Origin: CAYUXF01 sp964448755
GTDB lineage: Bacteria; Margulisbacteria; Termititenacia; Termititenacales; CAYUXF01
DNA: 33,275 nucleotides
NCBI GenBank assembly: GCA_964448755.1
Contig: CAYUXF010000011.1
Span: 1 to 33,275, forward strand
Direction of reading: 5' to 3'
In this document: positions 7,747-14,824 of the stretch, one piece after another
Numbering within the stretch: position 1 is the stretch's first letter
Layout of the letters: each line of letters begins with the position of its first letter
The notes under the pieces: generated by a model
Seen by the model: the letters and a program-made list of their open reading frames with translations, nothing else
What the model was told of the DNA's origin: nothing
The model's database searches: none
Position numbers and translations under genes: made by a program

Positions 7747-10290
7747 TTATTTCCCCCTTTTTTTCTTGATCATTATTTCTTTTAGCTTTAAATAACTGCG
7801 CAATACCTCACTGACCGACCAGGCCTGACTACTGCAGCCACGCGGCAGATGAGGAAAATCACCATCACAAATTTCAGAAAGATTACCGATGGTGGCCTCT
7901 GATAACTGCTCTACAGCTGGATAAAGATACTCAAAAACCCGCTCAGCATCTTTGTTGCCATAAATATTCAGCCAGGCATCGACAAAAAAACCCAACAGCC
8001 ACATCCAGCCGGTACCGTTATGATAAGAGGGTTTTCGCTTAGTATCTTCATCGCCCTGATAAGCGCCGGCATAAGAAAATGGTTTATAATCATATTCTTT
8101 AACAGTATTGTTTTCACGATAAGGAATTTTTAAAACCTGCGGCGGCATTTCATTGCGGCTACGGATAAAGCCGGACAATAGCAATTCTTCGGTAATTAAC
8201 TGGATTATTTTTTCGGCCGTTTTTTTCTCGGTCAGCCCTGCTGCAATTGCCGCCAGCTGATTAGGCCGCAAGGCCTTGCAAGGAACAGCAATTACCGCCG
8301 AAATACCACGCCCGCAATAAAGTGTATCGGCTAAATATTCTTCTTTTTCCAAATAAAATAATTCACTAAAACTCTCTTTAACCCGCGCCGCCAAAGAGGC
8401 CGCTTTTTCTGCTTTTTTCTTTTGGTCTATCCCTTTATAAAGATCGGCCAGATAATTTAAAGCACTATACCAAAACGCTTGTATCTCTACCGGATAACCC
8501 TCACGCGGCGTAGCAGCCGGAAATGAAGTATCCATCCAGGTATAGTGCGCTGGCGTCCAGATAAGGCCGGTTTTTTTATCCATATAAACACCGTTCTCTG
8601 CTCCGTTAATGGTACTTTCAAAGATCTCATCAATAACCAGCAAAATAAAACGACCATCTGACAACTGCTGATAAAGCAGCGCATCGTCATCGGTATATTC
8701 CAGGTATTCTTTTACCGCCAAAATAAATAAAAACGGGGCATCTACCGTATCGCGGTCCGTCAGATCGTTACCGCTATTAATAGCATTGGGGAAAGTGCCG
8801 TGCTTAGAAAGACGGGCAAACTGGACAATTAACTGACGGGCTTCCTGAAAACGGCCGGCCGCCAAAAGACCACGCACGACTATCATAGAATCACGGCCCC
8901 ACTCGCGAAACCAGGGATACCCGGCAATTAGAGAAACTGTGCCGTCACGCCTGGTCAGAAACTGATCAAGGGCCAGTGCCATTATTTTTTCGTTGTTATC
9001 GGAGCTGAGTTCCTGGGGCAGCGCTTTTAAAATAGCTGTCGCCCGAACAGTCTCCTTCTGCCAAAAATCATCAACAGTTAGCTGCTTGATCCCAGCTGCT
9101 GAAAAAAACAAAGAAGCACTCTCTTGGTCTCTACCCAGAGCAAGTGTAAATTCGCCAGGGATCAGCGCATCAGAAAAAGGATCAACACCGCGCTCTTTAT
9201 CGTGATACGCATAGATATTATATTTCCATTGGATGCCAGACACATAGGCCCCCTGCGGCTCAGCAGTATAACCGTATAAATAATTACCGGAACTTAAGGC
9301 AAAGGAAAAGCCGCGCAAATTTTCTTGAGAAAGTAAATTAATTTTTTGCGGCCAAATATTTTCAACTGCATAAGCCTTGGTCACAAAATGATGATTTCGA
9401 TCTTCAATTAACGGACTAACTTTGACCGTAACCTTTTCACCATTACTTATTTGATAATTGACCATGACCAGATCTTCTTCATTATCCAGGCAAATCGTTT
9501 TGCGCAAAACAACACCATCAAGCAGGAACTCCCAAACAGGCCATGGATAACGGCTGAATTTAAGACAGTTATCGGCCGTTAAAGCATAAACCTGTCCATC
9601 GACAATAACCTGCTCATAGAGCATTTTAACTAATACGGTTTTGTCGTCCGGGTTGCCCGGCTGATTAGCTGCCAGCAAGGCTTGATAACGCGAATGATAT
9701 TTTTGCGGCTCCAGCGGCAGATTGACGTAAGAGGAACGTTTGTTCGTCAAAAGAAAATCTTTGTCGGCACAGAGCTCCGCCCCGCTTAAATTTAATTCCG
9801 GCAAAATACCGCGGACCGCCTGCTGTTGGAAGATCTGGTCAACCGTCAGTATTTTTTTTAAGTAATACTCGCGGCCTTCCCATTTTTCCGCAACAACGCC
9901 GTCTTCTTTTTTAATTAACCATTTAAAAGTCAGCGTAATTTTGTTGGCATACTGAGTTAGCTGAACTAAAGTGTAATACTTTTTATTTTTTTCCAGAAAA
10001 AAATTAGAAAACTCCTGCTTCCGACCGCTATTGTCTTCCAGATAAATAACCGCGGCGGCCTCTGTTTCTATCAGTAAATAATCGCCGTAAATTAATTTAA
10101 GTTTATTCTTATCTTTAAAGCTCCAGAAAGAAACGTTTTTTTCACTGATATTTTTAAATTCAGTTAAGTTATCTTTTTCAAAAAGCAGGCGCAAAATATC
10201 CCGTTTCTCACAACAGCCGTGATGAGAAAAATAAAAAGACACCGCATTTTTTATCTGCTGGTTTATTGGTCTCCCCCCAAAAAACATCAT
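7747..10290 (-). CDS. Glycogen debranching enzyme (amylo-alpha-1,6-glucosidase, GH133 type) with an extra N-terminal domain
   Basis: 847 residues. Residues ~180-420 are the debrancher N-terminal domain (FLLTNKRSSYVNLPL, KYHSRYQALLAAN). Residues ~430-845 are the (alpha/alpha)6 amylo-alpha-1,6-glucosidase domain: GYPWFREWGRDSMI (457-470), TPREGYPVEIQAFWYSAL (594-611) and SYHNGTGWMWLLGFF (755-769). It hydrolyses alpha-1,6 branch glucose, which lets the phosphorylase continue. About 175 additional residues at the N-terminus are beta-rich and not part of the usual debrancher; I do not recognise them. The usual TNGLGGY motif reads TNKRSSY here. No ribosome site precedes the double ATG at 10285-10290; a GGGGGGAG lies just inside the gene, so a GTG at codon 17 is an alternative start. 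Confidence 0.9.
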   Translation of the reverse strand: MMFFGGRPINQQIKNAVSFYFSHHGCCEKRDILRLLFEKDNLTEFKNISEKNVSFWSFKDKNKLKLIYGDYLLIETEAAAVIYLEDNSGRKQEFSNFFLEKNKKYYTLVQLTQYANKITLTFKWLIKKEDGVVAEKWEGREYYLKKILTVDQIFQQQAVRGILPELNLSGAELCADKDFLLTNKRSSYVNLPLEPQKYHSRYQALLAANQPGNPDDKTVLVKMLYEQVIVDGQVYALTADNCLKFSRYPWPVWEFLLDGVVLRKTICLDNEEDLVMVNYQISNGEKVTVKVSPLIEDRNHHFVTKAYAVENIWPQKINLLSQENLRGFSFALSSGNYLYGYTAEPQGAYVSGIQWKYNIYAYHDKERGVDPFSDALIPGEFTLALGRDQESASLFFSAAGIKQLTVDDFWQKETVRATAILKALPQELSSDNNEKIMALALDQFLTRRDGTVSLIAGYPWFREWGRDSMIVVRGLLAAGRFQEARQLIVQFARLSKHGTFPNAINSGNDLTDRDTVDAPFLFILAVKEYLEYTDDDALLYQQLSDGRFILLVIDEIFESTINGAENGVYMDKKTGLIWTPAHYTWMDTSFPAATPREGYPVEIQAFWYSALNYLADLYKGIDQKKKAEKAASLAARVKESFSELFYLEKEEYLADTLYCGRGISAVIAVPCKALRPNQLAAIAAGLTEKKTAEKIIQLITEELLLSGFIRSRNEMPPQVLKIPYRENNTVKEYDYKPFSYAGAYQGDEDTKRKPSYHNGTGWMWLLGFFVDAWLNIYGNKDAERVFEYLYPAVEQLSEATIGNLSEICDGDFPHLPRGCSSQAWSVSEVLRSYLKLKEIMIKKKRGK

Positions 10291-10303
10291 ATAGAATATT
10301 TAT

Positions 10304-10333
10304 ATTTTACTATAATTTTTATTATAAATACAA
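10304..10333 (-). promoter_or_regulatory. Candidate promoter of the debranching enzyme-phosphorylase operon
   Basis: On the minus strand TTGTAT (10328-10333) and TAAAAT (10304-10309) are 18 bases apart. Transcription would start about 7 bases before the ATG, a nearly leaderless message, which fits the missing ribosome site. The surrounding DNA is very A+T rich, so chance matches are likely. Confidence 0.4.
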
Positions 10334-10347
10334 TTATAAACTTGAAT

Positions 10348-11628
10348 TTATATAATTAATCTATCCAGTTTTCGCTCATGCGCAAACTTAGCATAAACAT
10401 ATTCAATAAGATCTTCTTCTACTTTAGAAAGTTCCAGCTCTTTACGGCTAAAATAGTAGTGAAGCATTTCCAGACTTTTGGCAATAGAAAGTTCTTCAAA
10501 CTTATTAAACGCTTTTTGATTGACAAAAGAGGGAATATAACGCGGCAGAATATCGCTGCCAATCTCACAATAAGAGCCGATCCCCAGCACTGTACCGGAA
10601 TTAACCACCAAATTAGCGCTCAAGCGGCAATAGTCGGCACAAAAAATACCAAGAAAATTTTCAGATGTCCGCAGCTCATAGCCGTCAATATAAATATCAC
10701 CGGTATCTTTGAACGGCGAAACCTCATCTTTAATTAAAATACCATTAAAATCGACCGCATCGCCAATATAAGAACTGCGGATATAAGAATTTTCTATTTT
10801 TGAATAACCGTGCAAGATAGTATTTTTAATTTGACTGTTAATTACAATCGACCCCGGACCAACAGAGGTGCCCGGCAAAATAACCGCATTAAGCAATGAG
10901 CAGGTATTCCCAATATAGGCCGGTCCTTCAATATAAGAACCAGGCTTGATCTCGGTATTCTCACCAATATAGATAGGCCCTTTTTCGGCATTGAGCGTAA
11001 CATTAGGATAGATCTTGCTCTTTTCACCAATAAATATTTTATGTTCTTCAATAATACTGGTGGCGCTGCTGATTTCCCCTTTGAGCAAGCCGCCGGGCAC
11101 CAGTTTTTTATAATCAAACCCTATTTGATAGACCGAGTCGTTGACCAGTTCCCAGGGATATTCTAATAATGTCAGTTTGGTTCTATTGACTTCGGTCTTA
11201 TTCCTAAAAACAGAGAGAAAGTGCCGTGAAGTAAAGACCTCATCTAGCATCTCTTTTAAAATATAAAGATTATCGGTATTTAAATAAGCGGCAATAACCT
11301 CATCGTCATCATTAACATACATTCTGTCACTGCCATCAAACCTCAGCTCCTTGTCAAGATCATCCTTAACCAACAACCGGCCGTTAATTAAAAGACAGCC
11401 AATACCGGTATTAACATTATTGACCGAAATACCAGGGTGATTCTGTCTGACAATATTTTTTAAATAACCCCGGCAGTGCAGAGAAATATTAGCCTCCGGA
11501 AAATTCCGGACAATTTTAGCCAGCAGCGTTGACATCCCGGAGATCTGATCATAAACCGGACGCAAATAAGCTAGGGGTAAAAAATTAGAATATTTATCGT
11601 CTTCATAAATTAGAATATTTGCTATCAT
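10348..11628 (-). CDS. GlmU-like sugar nucleotidyltransferase with left-handed beta-helix (paralogue 1)
   Basis: 426 residues. The N-terminal ~150 residues resemble the NTP_transf_4 domain of the alternative bacterial GlmU family (UDP-GlcNAc diphosphorylase/acetyltransferase). The middle (~190-370) is a run of hexapeptide repeats typical of a left-handed beta-helix: IFIGEKSKIYPNVTL, PIYIGENTEIKPGSYI, GPAYIGNTCSLLNAVILPG. The motif YLRPVYDQISGMSTLLAKI differs from the family's RPxxxLRxG because the second Arg is lost, so nucleotide binding may be altered. CLLINGRLL is kept. It has a CGGAGC ribosome site and follows a clear paralogue by 52 bases. Possible roles are making an NDP-sugar for glycogen or envelope glycans, or a structural/regulatory role. 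The family is likely; the substrate is unknown. Confidence 0.75.
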   Translation of the reverse strand: MIANILIYEDDKYSNFLPLAYLRPVYDQISGMSTLLAKIVRNFPEANISLHCRGYLKNIVRQNHPGISVNNVNTGIGCLLINGRLLVKDDLDKELRFDGSDRMYVNDDDEVIAAYLNTDNLYILKEMLDEVFTSRHFLSVFRNKTEVNRTKLTLLEYPWELVNDSVYQIGFDYKKLVPGGLLKGEISSATSIIEEHKIFIGEKSKIYPNVTLNAEKGPIYIGENTEIKPGSYIEGPAYIGNTCSLLNAVILPGTSVGPGSIVINSQIKNTILHGYSKIENSYIRSSYIGDAVDFNGILIKDEVSPFKDTGDIYIDGYELRTSENFLGIFCADYCRLSANLVVNSGTVLGIGSYCEIGSDILPRYIPSFVNQKAFNKFEELSIAKSLEMLHYYFSRKELELSKVEEDLIEYVYAKFAHERKLDRLII

Positions 11629-11680
11629 TAAATTGCTCCGGTCTTGTTTTTTACAATGTTATCAGATAAAAAAAAAATAG

Positions 11681-12931
11681 TCATTTAGACTTTAAAAAGG
11701 TTTTTCTCTTAGCGGCGGTTTTTTTAAAAATCTGCGTATAAAGCTCTCCTATGGCCGGCTCCAGCTTTGCGCCTCTTCTGTTCATTACCAGCTCGGCTGT
11801 CGCCAGCGCTTTTTTTAAAAGATATTCTTTTTTTTCCGTACCGTTATTCTGCCAGACAAAAGCAGGGACCTCTTTGGGCTGATAGCCGGCGCCAAACAAA
11901 TTACAAAAAACACCAAAAACCGAACCGGTATTGATCATTGTTTTGATCCCTGTTTTGGTGTGGTCGCCAATACAACAGCCAACAAAAAGAGAGCCGGTCT
12001 CCCGCTTAACGCCGTTAATTAAAACCTCTACCGGCGAATAATTATTTTTGAGGTCGCTGTTCTCTGTTCCCGCACCAAGGTTCACCCACTCACCAATATA
12101 CGAATGTCCTAAAAAACCTTCGTGCTGTTTGTTACTGTAGCCTAAAAATATTGAACCCTCTATTTCGCCACCAATTTTACAGGCTGGCCCGATAGTCGTA
12201 TTTTGATAAATACGGGCTCCAGCTTTAACAATGCTCTTTTTTCCTATATAAGCCGGACCAATAATAACAGAATTATGCATAATCTCCGCGCCGTCGTCGA
12301 TAATGACCGGCCCTTTGCGAGAATCGATAATTACCCCGCTGCCCAGCCGGACTTTTTTGCCAAGATAAAGCGGCCCTTTAATAGTAGCGTTGCGGTATTT
12401 TAATTTTAAACAGCATCCTTTAGTAAAATATTTACTGTCACGCAGCAGCTCAACGCCGTTAAGCTCAACAAGCTGCCAAAAAGAATTAATTAAAACCAAC
12501 GGCTGTTTGGGTTGAAAATTATCAAATGTTTTAAAAAGTTCCGGCGTCAGATCTGCCCCTGTTTTTAAAAAATCAAAACACCCTTTTTTTGAGCGGGCCA
12601 TTAAAACTTTGTTATCCTGCAAAAGCACTAGATCATTTTTAGCTTTTTTAACGTTCAGAAATTCCTGAACAAAATCGCGATCGGCCAACAACCGGCCGTT
12701 AATAAAAATAGTATCTTCTTCTGCCAGATCATTAATAGAAACCTGTGGCAAAAAGATAGTTTTTTGCAATTCACTCCGGCAAAGCAAAACTAAGCGGTCG
12801 CGTTTAGAACAATGGCGGGCTATTTTGGCAAAAAGAGTCTCCGCGCCGCAGCGCAATAAAGCGGCCGGTCTAGTTAATGTCAGGGGATAAAGTTCGTCGT
12901 AAGCGCTGTCCTCAAAAATACAGATTTGCAT
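11681..12931 (-). CDS. GlmU-like sugar nucleotidyltransferase with left-handed beta-helix (paralogue 2)
   Basis: 416 residues, same architecture as its downstream neighbour. This copy keeps the consensus LTRPAALLRCGAETLFAKI (Arg-Pro...Leu-Arg-x-Gly) of the alternative GlmU nucleotidyltransferase domain and the TIFINGRLL block. The hexapeptide beta-helix spans about residues 175-350 (GPLYLGKKVRLGSGVII, GPVIIDDGAEIMHNSVIIG, GPAYIGKKSIVKAGARIYQ). The C-terminus is basic. Family members join sugar-1-phosphate to a nucleotide and may acetylate glucosamine-1-phosphate. No glgC-like NDP-glucose pyrophosphorylase is visible in the window, so one of these two could supply the glycogen synthase; that is inference from position only. 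The start at 12931 has no ribosome site but has a -10 element placed for leaderless transcription. Confidence 0.8.
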   Translation of the reverse strand: MQICIFEDSAYDELYPLTLTRPAALLRCGAETLFAKIARHCSKRDRLVLLCRSELQKTIFLPQVSINDLAEEDTIFINGRLLADRDFVQEFLNVKKAKNDLVLLQDNKVLMARSKKGCFDFLKTGADLTPELFKTFDNFQPKQPLVLINSFWQLVELNGVELLRDSKYFTKGCCLKLKYRNATIKGPLYLGKKVRLGSGVIIDSRKGPVIIDDGAEIMHNSVIIGPAYIGKKSIVKAGARIYQNTTIGPACKIGGEIEGSIFLGYSNKQHEGFLGHSYIGEWVNLGAGTENSDLKNNYSPVEVLINGVKRETGSLFVGCCIGDHTKTGIKTMINTGSVFGVFCNLFGAGYQPKEVPAFVWQNNGTEKKEYLLKKALATAELVMNRRGAKLEPAIGELYTQIFKKTAAKRKTFLKSK

Positions 12932-12937
12932 TGATGT

Positions 12938-12943
12938 ATTCTA
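12938..12943 (-). promoter_or_regulatory. Extended -10 element for leaderless transcription of the GlmU-like pair
   Basis: On the minus strand TGCTAGAAT precedes ACATCA and the ATG, so the TAGAAT hexamer sits at -12 to -7 from the start codon. The extended-10 TGn is present, and a partial -35 (TTTGCA or TTGCAA) lies 15-16 bases upstream. Transcription would begin at the start codon itself. Confidence 0.6.
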
Positions 12944-12972
12944 GCACAAGCCGGCGCTTTGCAAAATATCAC

Positions 12973-13129
12973 AAAAAAACAGGATAAATTCAAAAAAAGT
13001 AACTGTTTTTGATAAAAAATAGTTATTTTTTTAAAAAAGTATTGTATTTTAAAATAAAAATATTGATTTTTTTAAAAAAATACTAGAAAAACACTAAAAA
13101 ACACCGAAAAAATCAAAAAAAACAAAAAA
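12973..13129. other. A/T-tract-rich, probably curved intergenic DNA
   Basis: The interval between two divergent genes holds many runs of 5-8 A or T. The last five A-runs (13087-13091, 13096-13101, 13107-13112, 13115-13122, 13124-13129) have centres 8-11 bases apart, close to the helical repeat, so their bends should add up. This block lies directly upstream of the promoter of the 13165 gene and could act as an UP-like or architectural element. No ORF is present. Confidence 0.6.
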
Positions 13130-13152
13130 TGTAATCTAGGGAGCGAACATGA

Positions 13153-13158
13153 TAAAAT
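13153..13158 (+). promoter_or_regulatory. Extended -10 element for leaderless transcription of the radical SAM gene
   Basis: TGATAAAAT places a TAAAAT hexamer at -12 to -7 relative to the ATG at 13165, with an extended-10 TGn. The -35 region (TGTAAT, 13130-13135) is poor. A GGGAG at 13139-13143 is too far upstream (about 21 bases) to serve this ATG. Confidence 0.5.
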
Positions 13159-13164
13159 ATTAAT

Positions 13165-14046
13165 ATGTTAAAAGAAGCCCTTTATTACGATAATTGTCAG
13201 GAAAACGACGGGAGAGTTCACTGTTCGCTCTGTCCGCATAATTGTCTGATATCGCCAGGAAAAAGCGGATTTTGCGGCATTAGAAAAAATATCAAGAACA
13301 AGCTTATTGCACTCAATTATCCGCTGGTCAGCTCTTTAGCGCTTGACCCTATTGAAAAAAAACCGCTCTATGAATTCTATCCGGGGGCACAGATCCTCTC
13401 ACTGGGAACAATTGGCTGTAATTTAAAATGCTTACATTGTCAAAATTATGAAATCTCCCAGGAACATGACCCGGCCAAGCGCTATTTACAAAAGATCACA
13501 CCAAGCGAACTGGCCTACTTAGTCAGTGAAAAAGGATATTCTTTTGTCGCTTTTACCTATAATGAACCGTTTATCTGGTATGAGTATGTCCTGGCATCGG
13601 CTAAATTATTAAAAAAAATGGGCATAAAAATTGTTCTTGTAACTAATGGCTACATCAATTTGCCACCGTTAATAGAACTTCTGCCATATATTGACGCTTT
13701 TTCACTCGATATTAAATGGGGTTTAGACCAGACAGCGCTGAGACTTTCCGGCGTTAAAAAATGTGCGCCGGTCTATGAAACCGCCAAGACCATTTTTAAT
13801 GAAGGGAAGCACCTGGAAATAACTACCAATATAGTTGACGGTTATAATGACAGCGAAAAAGAATTATCGACGATCGCCGAATTTATTGCCGCCGAGCTCT
13901 CAAAAGAAATACCCTGGCACGTTTCTCGCTCTTTTCCCGCTTACAAATTGACAGATCTCCTGCCGACACCGCTGGCAACTATTGAGAAAGCTATCAATAT
14001 CGGCAAAAAGGCTGGTTTAAAAAAGATCTACACCGGTAACATTTAA
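13165..14046 (+). CDS. AmmeMemoRadiSam-system radical SAM protein, C-terminally short
   Basis: 293 residues. The radical SAM cluster motif is CNLKCLHC (Cys85, Cys89, Cys92). An N-terminal Cys block, CSLCPHNCLI...GFCGIR (Cys20, 23, 27, 37), is characteristic of the AmmeMemoRadiSam radical SAM family (relatives of PflA), as are LYEFYPG and FTYNEPFIW. Usual members (~330 residues) continue past the GLKKIYTGN motif into a PGHPGENTYCPxC-like segment; here a stop follows at GNI, and no shifted frame after it continues the match. The partner AMMECR1/MEMO proteins are not in the window. The family is associated with radical-based protein or RNA modification, substrate unsettled. folE follows 62 bases later with its own promoter. 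Confidence 0.85.
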   Translation: MLKEALYYDNCQENDGRVHCSLCPHNCLISPGKSGFCGIRKNIKNKLIALNYPLVSSLALDPIEKKPLYEFYPGAQILSLGTIGCNLKCLHCQNYEISQEHDPAKRYLQKITPSELAYLVSEKGYSFVAFTYNEPFIWYEYVLASAKLLKKMGIKIVLVTNGYINLPPLIELLPYIDAFSLDIKWGLDQTALRLSGVKKCAPVYETAKTIFNEGKHLEITTNIVDGYNDSEKELSTIAEFIAAELSKEIPWHVSRSFPAYKLTDLLPTPLATIEKAINIGKKAGLKKIYTGNI

Positions 14047-14051
14047 AGTCT

Positions 14052-14080
14052 TTGACAAAGTGTGTTAAACTCTTTTTAAA
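14052..14080 (+). promoter_or_regulatory. Promoter of folE
   Basis: A perfect -35 TTGACA (14052-14057) is followed after 17 bases by TTTAAA (14075-14080), with TTAAAA/TAAAAA registers overlapping. The leader would be about 22-28 bases and contains an AAGGAC ribosome site. It starts just after the stop of the radical SAM gene. Confidence 0.6.
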
Positions 14081-14108
14081 AATAACTGGTATCAAAAAGG
14101 ACTTATAA

Positions 14109-14666
14109 ATGATCGATAAGAAAAAAATAGAAAAAGCGGTTTACTCTATTCTCGAAGCTATTGGCGAGAACCCGGAACGAGAAGGCTTAAAAAAAACACC
14201 TGAACGGGTCGCCCGGATGTACGAAGAGATCTTCGGCTGTGTCGGCAAAGACCCCGGCGAAGAGATCTCGGTTATTCACGAAGAACAGCACGATGAACTG
14301 GTCATTGTCAAAGATATCCCACTCTACTCTGTCTGTGAACACCACTTACTGCCCTTTGTTGGCAAAGCCCATGTCGCCTATATTCCGCAAAAAGGCAAAG
14401 TTACCGGTCTGAGCAAAATAGCGCGGCTAGTAGAAAATGCCGCCAAAAGACCGCAGCTACAGGAACGTTTTGTCACAATGATAGCCGACAGCCTAATGCA
14501 ACGCTTAACGCCACAGGGAGTTTTAGTTATTATTGAAGCAGAGCATCTCTGCATGACAATGCGTGGGGTTAAAAAACCGGGCTCACTGACAATTACCTCT
14601 GCCGTGCGCGGAATTTTTAAAACTGATGACGCCCTGCGCGCTGAGGCACTGAGCCTATTGAAGTAA
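14109..14666 (+). CDS. folE: GTP cyclohydrolase I
   Basis: 185 residues, the normal bacterial length. It converts GTP to 7,8-dihydroneopterin triphosphate, the first step of folate synthesis and of queuosine (preQ0) synthesis. VCEHHLLPF holds zinc ligands Cys76 and His79 and neighbouring catalytic His78; EAEHLCMTMRG holds Cys148, the third zinc ligand. GLSKIARLVE is another invariant block. An AAGGAC ribosome site precedes the ATG. queE and queC lie 15 kb further on, so this enzyme may feed both routes. Confidence 0.97.
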   Translation: MIDKKKIEKAVYSILEAIGENPEREGLKKTPERVARMYEEIFGCVGKDPGEEISVIHEEQHDELVIVKDIPLYSVCEHHLLPFVGKAHVAYIPQKGKVTGLSKIARLVENAAKRPQLQERFVTMIADSLMQRLTPQGVLVIIEAEHLCMTMRGVKKPGSLTITSAVRGIFKTDDALRAEALSLLK

Positions 14667-14680
14667 CAAGTCTACTTGTC

Positions 14681-14709
14681 AGATATTAACCAAAGGTGTA
14701 ATATCTTTT
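14681..14709 (+). terminator. A+T-rich hairpin after folE, possible weak terminator
   Basis: AGATATTAACC / GGTgTAATATCT forms an 11-pair stem with one bulged G and an AAA loop, followed by only four T (14706-14709). It could end the folE message or be the 5' module of the metK leader structure. A smaller hairpin (ACAAG/CTTGT, 14666-14679) precedes it. Confidence 0.4.
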
Positions 14710-14710
14710 C

Positions 14711-14785
14711 GTCCTGGGTTAAGCCAACTTGCGGGGGACATGAAACATGCTGCTAAAGAGGATTCTTTTCCCTATTTATTTAGCA
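14711..14785 (+). promoter_or_regulatory. SAM-II-like riboswitch in the metK leader (aptamer 14711-14761, switching arm to 14785)
   Basis: The leader reads as an H-type pseudoknot in the order of the SAM-II aptamer. Stem 1 is GTCC (14711-14714) with GGAC (14736-14739). Loop 1 is TGGGTTAAG. CC (14724-14725) can pair with GG (14760-14761). TTGC (14729-14732) faces GCTAAA (14752-14757). Loop 3 is ATGAAACATGCT. From memory, SAM-II has UGAUUUAA, CC, UUGC and GCUAAAAAGG at matching positions. A downstream TTTAGCA (14779-14785) is exactly complementary to TGCTAAA (14751-14757), so it can compete with the ligand core. In typical SAM-II leaders the ribosome site is part of the aptamer; here it is about 50 bases downstream. 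A metK gene is the expected target. A covariance search is needed for proof. Confidence 0.7.
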
Positions 14786-14824
14786 TAGTTAAATATACCG
14801 CTATAAAAATAGAAGGAGAGTATT

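Noticed and set aside
13149..13163. Four-codon ORF (Met-Ile-Lys-Tyr) just before the radical SAM gene, with a GGGAG site
   Set aside because: It could be a reinitiation leader, but the same bases form the -10 element and the layout matches four other leaderless starts, so the promoter reading is simpler.
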